Assembly: GCA_036244855.1 (NCBI GenBank)
Contig: BQKZ01010766.1
Location: 1 to 19,879 of the forward strand
Length of the DNA stretch: 19,879 nt
Reading direction: 5' to 3'
DNA from: Temnopleurus reevesii
Taxonomy: Eukaryota; Echinodermata; Echinoidea; Temnopleuroida; Temnopleuridae
The translations under genes were made by a program, and so were the position numbers. This document shows, piece by piece, positions 16,181-19,879 of this stretch. A model generated the notes under the pieces. It saw only the letters and a program-made list of their open reading frames with translations, did not search any database and had not been told where the DNA came from. Each line of letters starts with the position of its first letter. Position 1 is the first letter of the stretch.

Positions 16181-17597
16181 GTGAGTCAAACATTTATTCA
16201 TTCTAGTGCATTCCTATGCCTTTGGTATAGGGAGGTTGAAATATTCTTTGATGCGGAAGTAAATAGATCAGATTAATATGAACTGTAGACATTTTGATGA
16301 GATATTCTTTTTTAATGTGTGCGAGTTCTTTTTTCTTTGGCATGTGAGATAGTCAAGTCCTCTATTGATTTATCAGGAGGAACGTTCAGTTTTTACAATT
16401 CAATATTTAAAAAACTGAACGCCTTTTTAATGTCATGTAATGTTTAGGGGAGTTGGTTTTGTGGATACTTATAACTGGCGAATTATTATTTTGGGCCTAA
16501 TAAACCCTTTAGAAAAGTCTGCTCTACTTTTTTCCAGAATAGCAGGGAAATTAATTAATTGCTTAAAGCTGGTTATCCATTCCCTTTGAGCCAATTTCTC
16601 TGACAAATACCGTCCTAGGCCCAAGTAAAGTTTATTCAAAATTATTTCTATGGATCTATCGGAAATCAGAAAGAAGAACTAATTTGGGTTTAGGGATCAA
16701 AGAGTTTTCTCAAGTTAGTAGTTGGGTATTGTTGTTTTTTTTTGGGGGGGGAAGGTCTGAAGAGAAAGAGTTTTATTAAATGCCCGTCCTGATGTGACTT
16801 AGAAGCTGGATGTAGTGAAATTTTCACTTTGTATAGCCTCAAGCCATTCAAGAAAACAATATGACCTCATTAGTGGTTGACTCACAATACAGATGCACAG
16901 TATGAACATCACATAGCTTTGTCATTATATGATCGGCATGGAGGAGAGATAGGGCTTCTGGGCTTTCTGGAAGAAAAATTTGCTATCTGATTTAGTGTTG
17001 AGACTGACAATTGGAATGACAATGTGGAATGACAATGACAATTGGAATGACAATGTGCTGTACTTGTATGTATCATTTTTAAAGCCGCTTGTATGAAAAA
17101 AATAAATTCATAGGAAGTTTGCCTGTATGTTGCTCACTTTGTCATATATTTTGAAATATTTTCGTGATTCGAAATATCAATTTACACAAGAATTTTGTTA
17201 TTTTATTTGAGATGCATCTTTTGTTTGTTTAAAATGTGGTCCATTTCCAACCAAAGCAAATGTTGATTGTCATACATGAGTAAAGTAAAAAAAAAAAAAA
17301 AAGAAATAATAATAATAATAATAGTAATAATAATGATGATTATGATGATGATGATGATGATAATAAAAAGACAATAAAGGCAGAACTGCTAGATTTGTAG
17401 TACAATATTTAATTTTAGTTCATACGACCATAATTTTAGGGGGGGGGTTATCTCCCAGCCCTCTAACAAATTTATCAATCGTTTGTCCCAGGTATGGTAG
17501 CCAGAATGCATAAGAACAAAGAAAAGAATATTTCCTTTTCTGTGAATAGAGGAAATAGTCATATGGAGGAAACGAGACCTGAGAACTTTAAACATGT

Positions 17598-18130
17598 GAC
17601 CAAATGTTATCTCACATGAGCTGAAAATATTTATAGAGTTAATATTACTTTAGAGTTATCATTTCCTCATGATGACTGGTATTTATAGTAATGATGAAAA
17701 ACTTTTTTTTCAGAAACAAATTATGTAACCAAATGTTATATCACAAGAGTTGAAAATGTTTATAAAGTTTATATTACTTTAGAGTTATCATTTCCTTATA
17801 GTGACTGGTATCTATAGTTATGATGAAAAAAAATGTTTCTTCAGAAGCAAATTAGACCAAATTTGATATCACATGAGTTGAAAATGTTTATCTATAGAGT
17901 TTATTTGTTGATAGAGATGTTTTTGGAATGTAATTTCCTTTTAGTGACTGGTATTTATAGTAATGATACAAAAAACTGTTTCCTCAGAAGCAAATTATAT
18001 GACCAAGTTTGATATCAAATGGGTTGAAAATGTTAACAGTGTTGATATCATTTTGGAATCATCATTTCCCTAAAAAGACTAATATTTATAGTAGTGATTT
18101 AAAAAGTTAATTTTTAAAAGAAAATTATGA
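17598..18130. repeat. Four-copy ~130-base tandem repeat
   Basis: Units start at ACCAAATG-like sequence at 17599, 17728, 17856 and 18002, with periods of 129, 128 and 146 bases. Each has GTTGAAAATGTT-like, TCATTTCC-like and GACTGGTATTTATAG-like segments. The first three also have a T-rich stretch ending in CAG (17711-17713, 17842-17844, 17985-17987). The fourth is the most diverged. Confidence 0.85.
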
Positions 18131-18755
18131 AGGTAGCGCATGTATACATGTATTTGGTAAAAATCATGTGACAGGTATCGTAATTACTTTCAGAGGCTAT
18201 ATATTGATTATAAATATTTGTACAGTATAGTGATAAATTAGGCATACGGTTATAAACCTAATTTGTATGAGTACAGTAATTGCTTGAACATGCAGTGTCA
18301 ATATTCCTTTTAAAGATGTATTTTTAACACATCAATGATTATATGATTTGACCATTGATGCAAGACTCAGCTTTCATATTTGCTTACACATGATGTCAGA
18401 TTTCTTAATGACAGAAAATATAATCAAGATGAGATAATTTATGCATTGTATGGTAGCCTTCTTTGTATAAACTTTACACTTAGTCATGTTTTACAATGTT
18501 GTATATCAGAGGTGGAAAAGACTTATTGTACCAGAAAGATGACTCACATGGTGTTCAAAATATCTGGTAGTGCATCAATCTAATGTATGAAAATAAATCT
18601 CTGAAGAAGAGCAACCTCATTATGCATGCATTAGATGCCATTAACACGCAGTCTCAGCTTCAAATATTCTAAATTGCCAAGCTGAGGAGTAGGAGAGGAT
18701 TATCATTATAAGTAGGCTAAAAAGAATAATCGTGTGGTTGCCTTCAACCGACCGA

Positions 18756-18980
18756 CCATCTGTAAATGGCCGGATAACTTTGTTTTAAGTTTTCTCTGAA
18801 ATCATCTGAAAATGACTTTTCAAGTTGAATTTCATATGTTTTCCTATGATTTCAGAGAAAACTTAGAACAAAGTTATCTGCCCTTGACCAACCATCTGTA
18901 AATGGCCAGATGTGAACTCTCATCTAAGTTTTCATTTTGATCATAATAAAATGAAATGCAACCTGAAAAGTCATTTTCAG
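18756..18980. repeat. Interleaved inverted repeats with flanking direct repeats
   Basis: B at 18773-18805 pairs with B' at 18846-18878 (32 of 33 bases). C at 18806-18835 pairs with C' at 18951-18980 (28 of 30). The order B-C-B'-C' is interleaved, not nested. CCATCTGTAAATGGCC occurs as a 16-base direct repeat at 18756-18771 and 18892-18907. Confidence 0.85.
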
Positions 18981-19879
18981 GTGTTCTTTGACTTTTCAGT
19001 CACTTCTAACTTATGTAAATCTTATTTTTCACCTGAATTGTATTAAAGGTTAATAAATTTTAAAAAAAATTAAAAACTATGAAAAAAAAACAGGTTCCAG
19101 AAAAATGCTATTTTCAAAATAAGGCATTCAAGAGCTACCAAGCAATGATTTATTTTTGGCCTGAGAGACTGTTGCCTACGAGATTCCAGAATAGTAACTT
19201 TGCCAAGAGCCAACTAACTAATTACCTCTAGGAGTTGTATGTATTATTCAGTTTCAGTTTCTATAAGGTATTTTCTTTCTATCACTGCCTAATCTGGTAA
19301 TGGTAAAGTACACAAGTCCCCAACATGAATAAGTAAACTATTATTATTGACTGCTTGTAAGCATGTCTAATTCATTTAGTGTGTGTTATTTGGCAGCCAT
19401 GCTAATTCCAGAGAAAAGGGTACAGTAGTCAGTAGATTTTATGAAACTGGACAGAGAGGGGTTTTAATAATTAATAGCAAATACTGGTAACTATTAAATG
19501 GTCTCTCTGAATTAATTATCAGTTATGAAATATGAAGGCAGTATAAATTGATAATTTATATGTCCAAGGCTATTGTACTTCTCGGGTAATATTTTTTAAC
19601 TAACTGACAATTATTAAGTGATAAATAGGTAGTTTATGATCACAAATTGATTGTCCAAAGAAGTGATGATATATTACAGGGAATAATGTTCCTGGTATCA
19701 CATTTACATGTAGAATACTTTTTTTTTCAGCCTAAAATTTGACTTTCCAAGATTGTAATGTTATATTGAAGAGTACTAAATGTTACAACTTATCACCAAT
19801 CAATTAAGCACAAACATTGGTCATGATAAGCGCATTTATAGTTATTCCAATAATAATTCTTTTATTCGGGCCTCGAATT

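Larger units (their letters stand above)
16181..19879 (+). other. CNPY intron 2 (partial)
   Basis: No third exon (expected to resemble ETRLEEALENLC) was found. It contains a short direct repeat (ACAATTGGAATGACAATGT at 17009-17027 and 17038-17056), A, AAT and GAT microsatellites (17287-17366), a four-copy tandem repeat (17598-18130) and a nested inverted-repeat cluster (18756-18980). The last 900 bases are plain AT-rich sequence. Confidence 0.6.

Noticed and set aside
19001..19879. Searched for CNPY exon 3
   Set aside because: No frame with the expected ETRLEEAL-like sequence next to an acceptor was seen; the CAG at 19728-19730 leads into AT-rich non-coding sequence.

Overview
This window looks like AT-rich animal nuclear DNA. 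It has spliced genes with GT/AG introns, microsatellites, several foldback (MITE-like) repeats and one ambiguous base. The repeat style and the protein sequences suggest a marine invertebrate deuterostome, perhaps an echinoderm such as a sea urchin. That placement is an inference and was not checked against any genome. There are no bacterial operons, tRNA or rRNA genes, or CRISPR arrays.

Three protein-coding genes are supported. (1) On the minus strand, positions 788-2029 hold the first two coding exons of the long-form tRNase Z gene (ELAC2); the rest lies beyond the left edge. (2) On the plus strand, positions 2318-10176 hold a complete eight-exon hydroxyacylglutathione hydrolase gene (HAGH, glyoxalase II). 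All splice phases agree and the predicted protein is 336 residues. The ELAC2 and HAGH start codons lie only 288 bases apart, head to head, so they probably share a bidirectional promoter. Both encode enzymes with a likely mitochondrial presequence and an in-frame downstream start for a non-mitochondrial form. (3) On the plus strand, positions 14542-16180 hold the first two coding exons of a canopy-family ER co-chaperone gene (CNPY3/4-like); the rest lies beyond the right edge. Its proximal promoter has a near-consensus ER stress element.

The most unusual structure is layered tandem duplication inside and just behind HAGH. The acceptor side of exon 2 is present three times, two of them decayed. 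The donor side of exon 6 is present three times, two of them decayed. About 1.4 kb starting at the poly(A) signal is duplicated in tandem behind the gene, with GA-repeat tracts at the breakpoints. The second copy of that duplication carries a private foldback insertion. Other non-coding structure includes a roughly 460-base purine-only tract, a 390-base long foldback in CNPY intron 1, a four-copy ~130-base tandem repeat and an interleaved pair of inverted repeats in CNPY intron 2, and smaller foldbacks in ELAC2 and HAGH introns. I found no new multi-gene system; the novelty here is in locus architecture.
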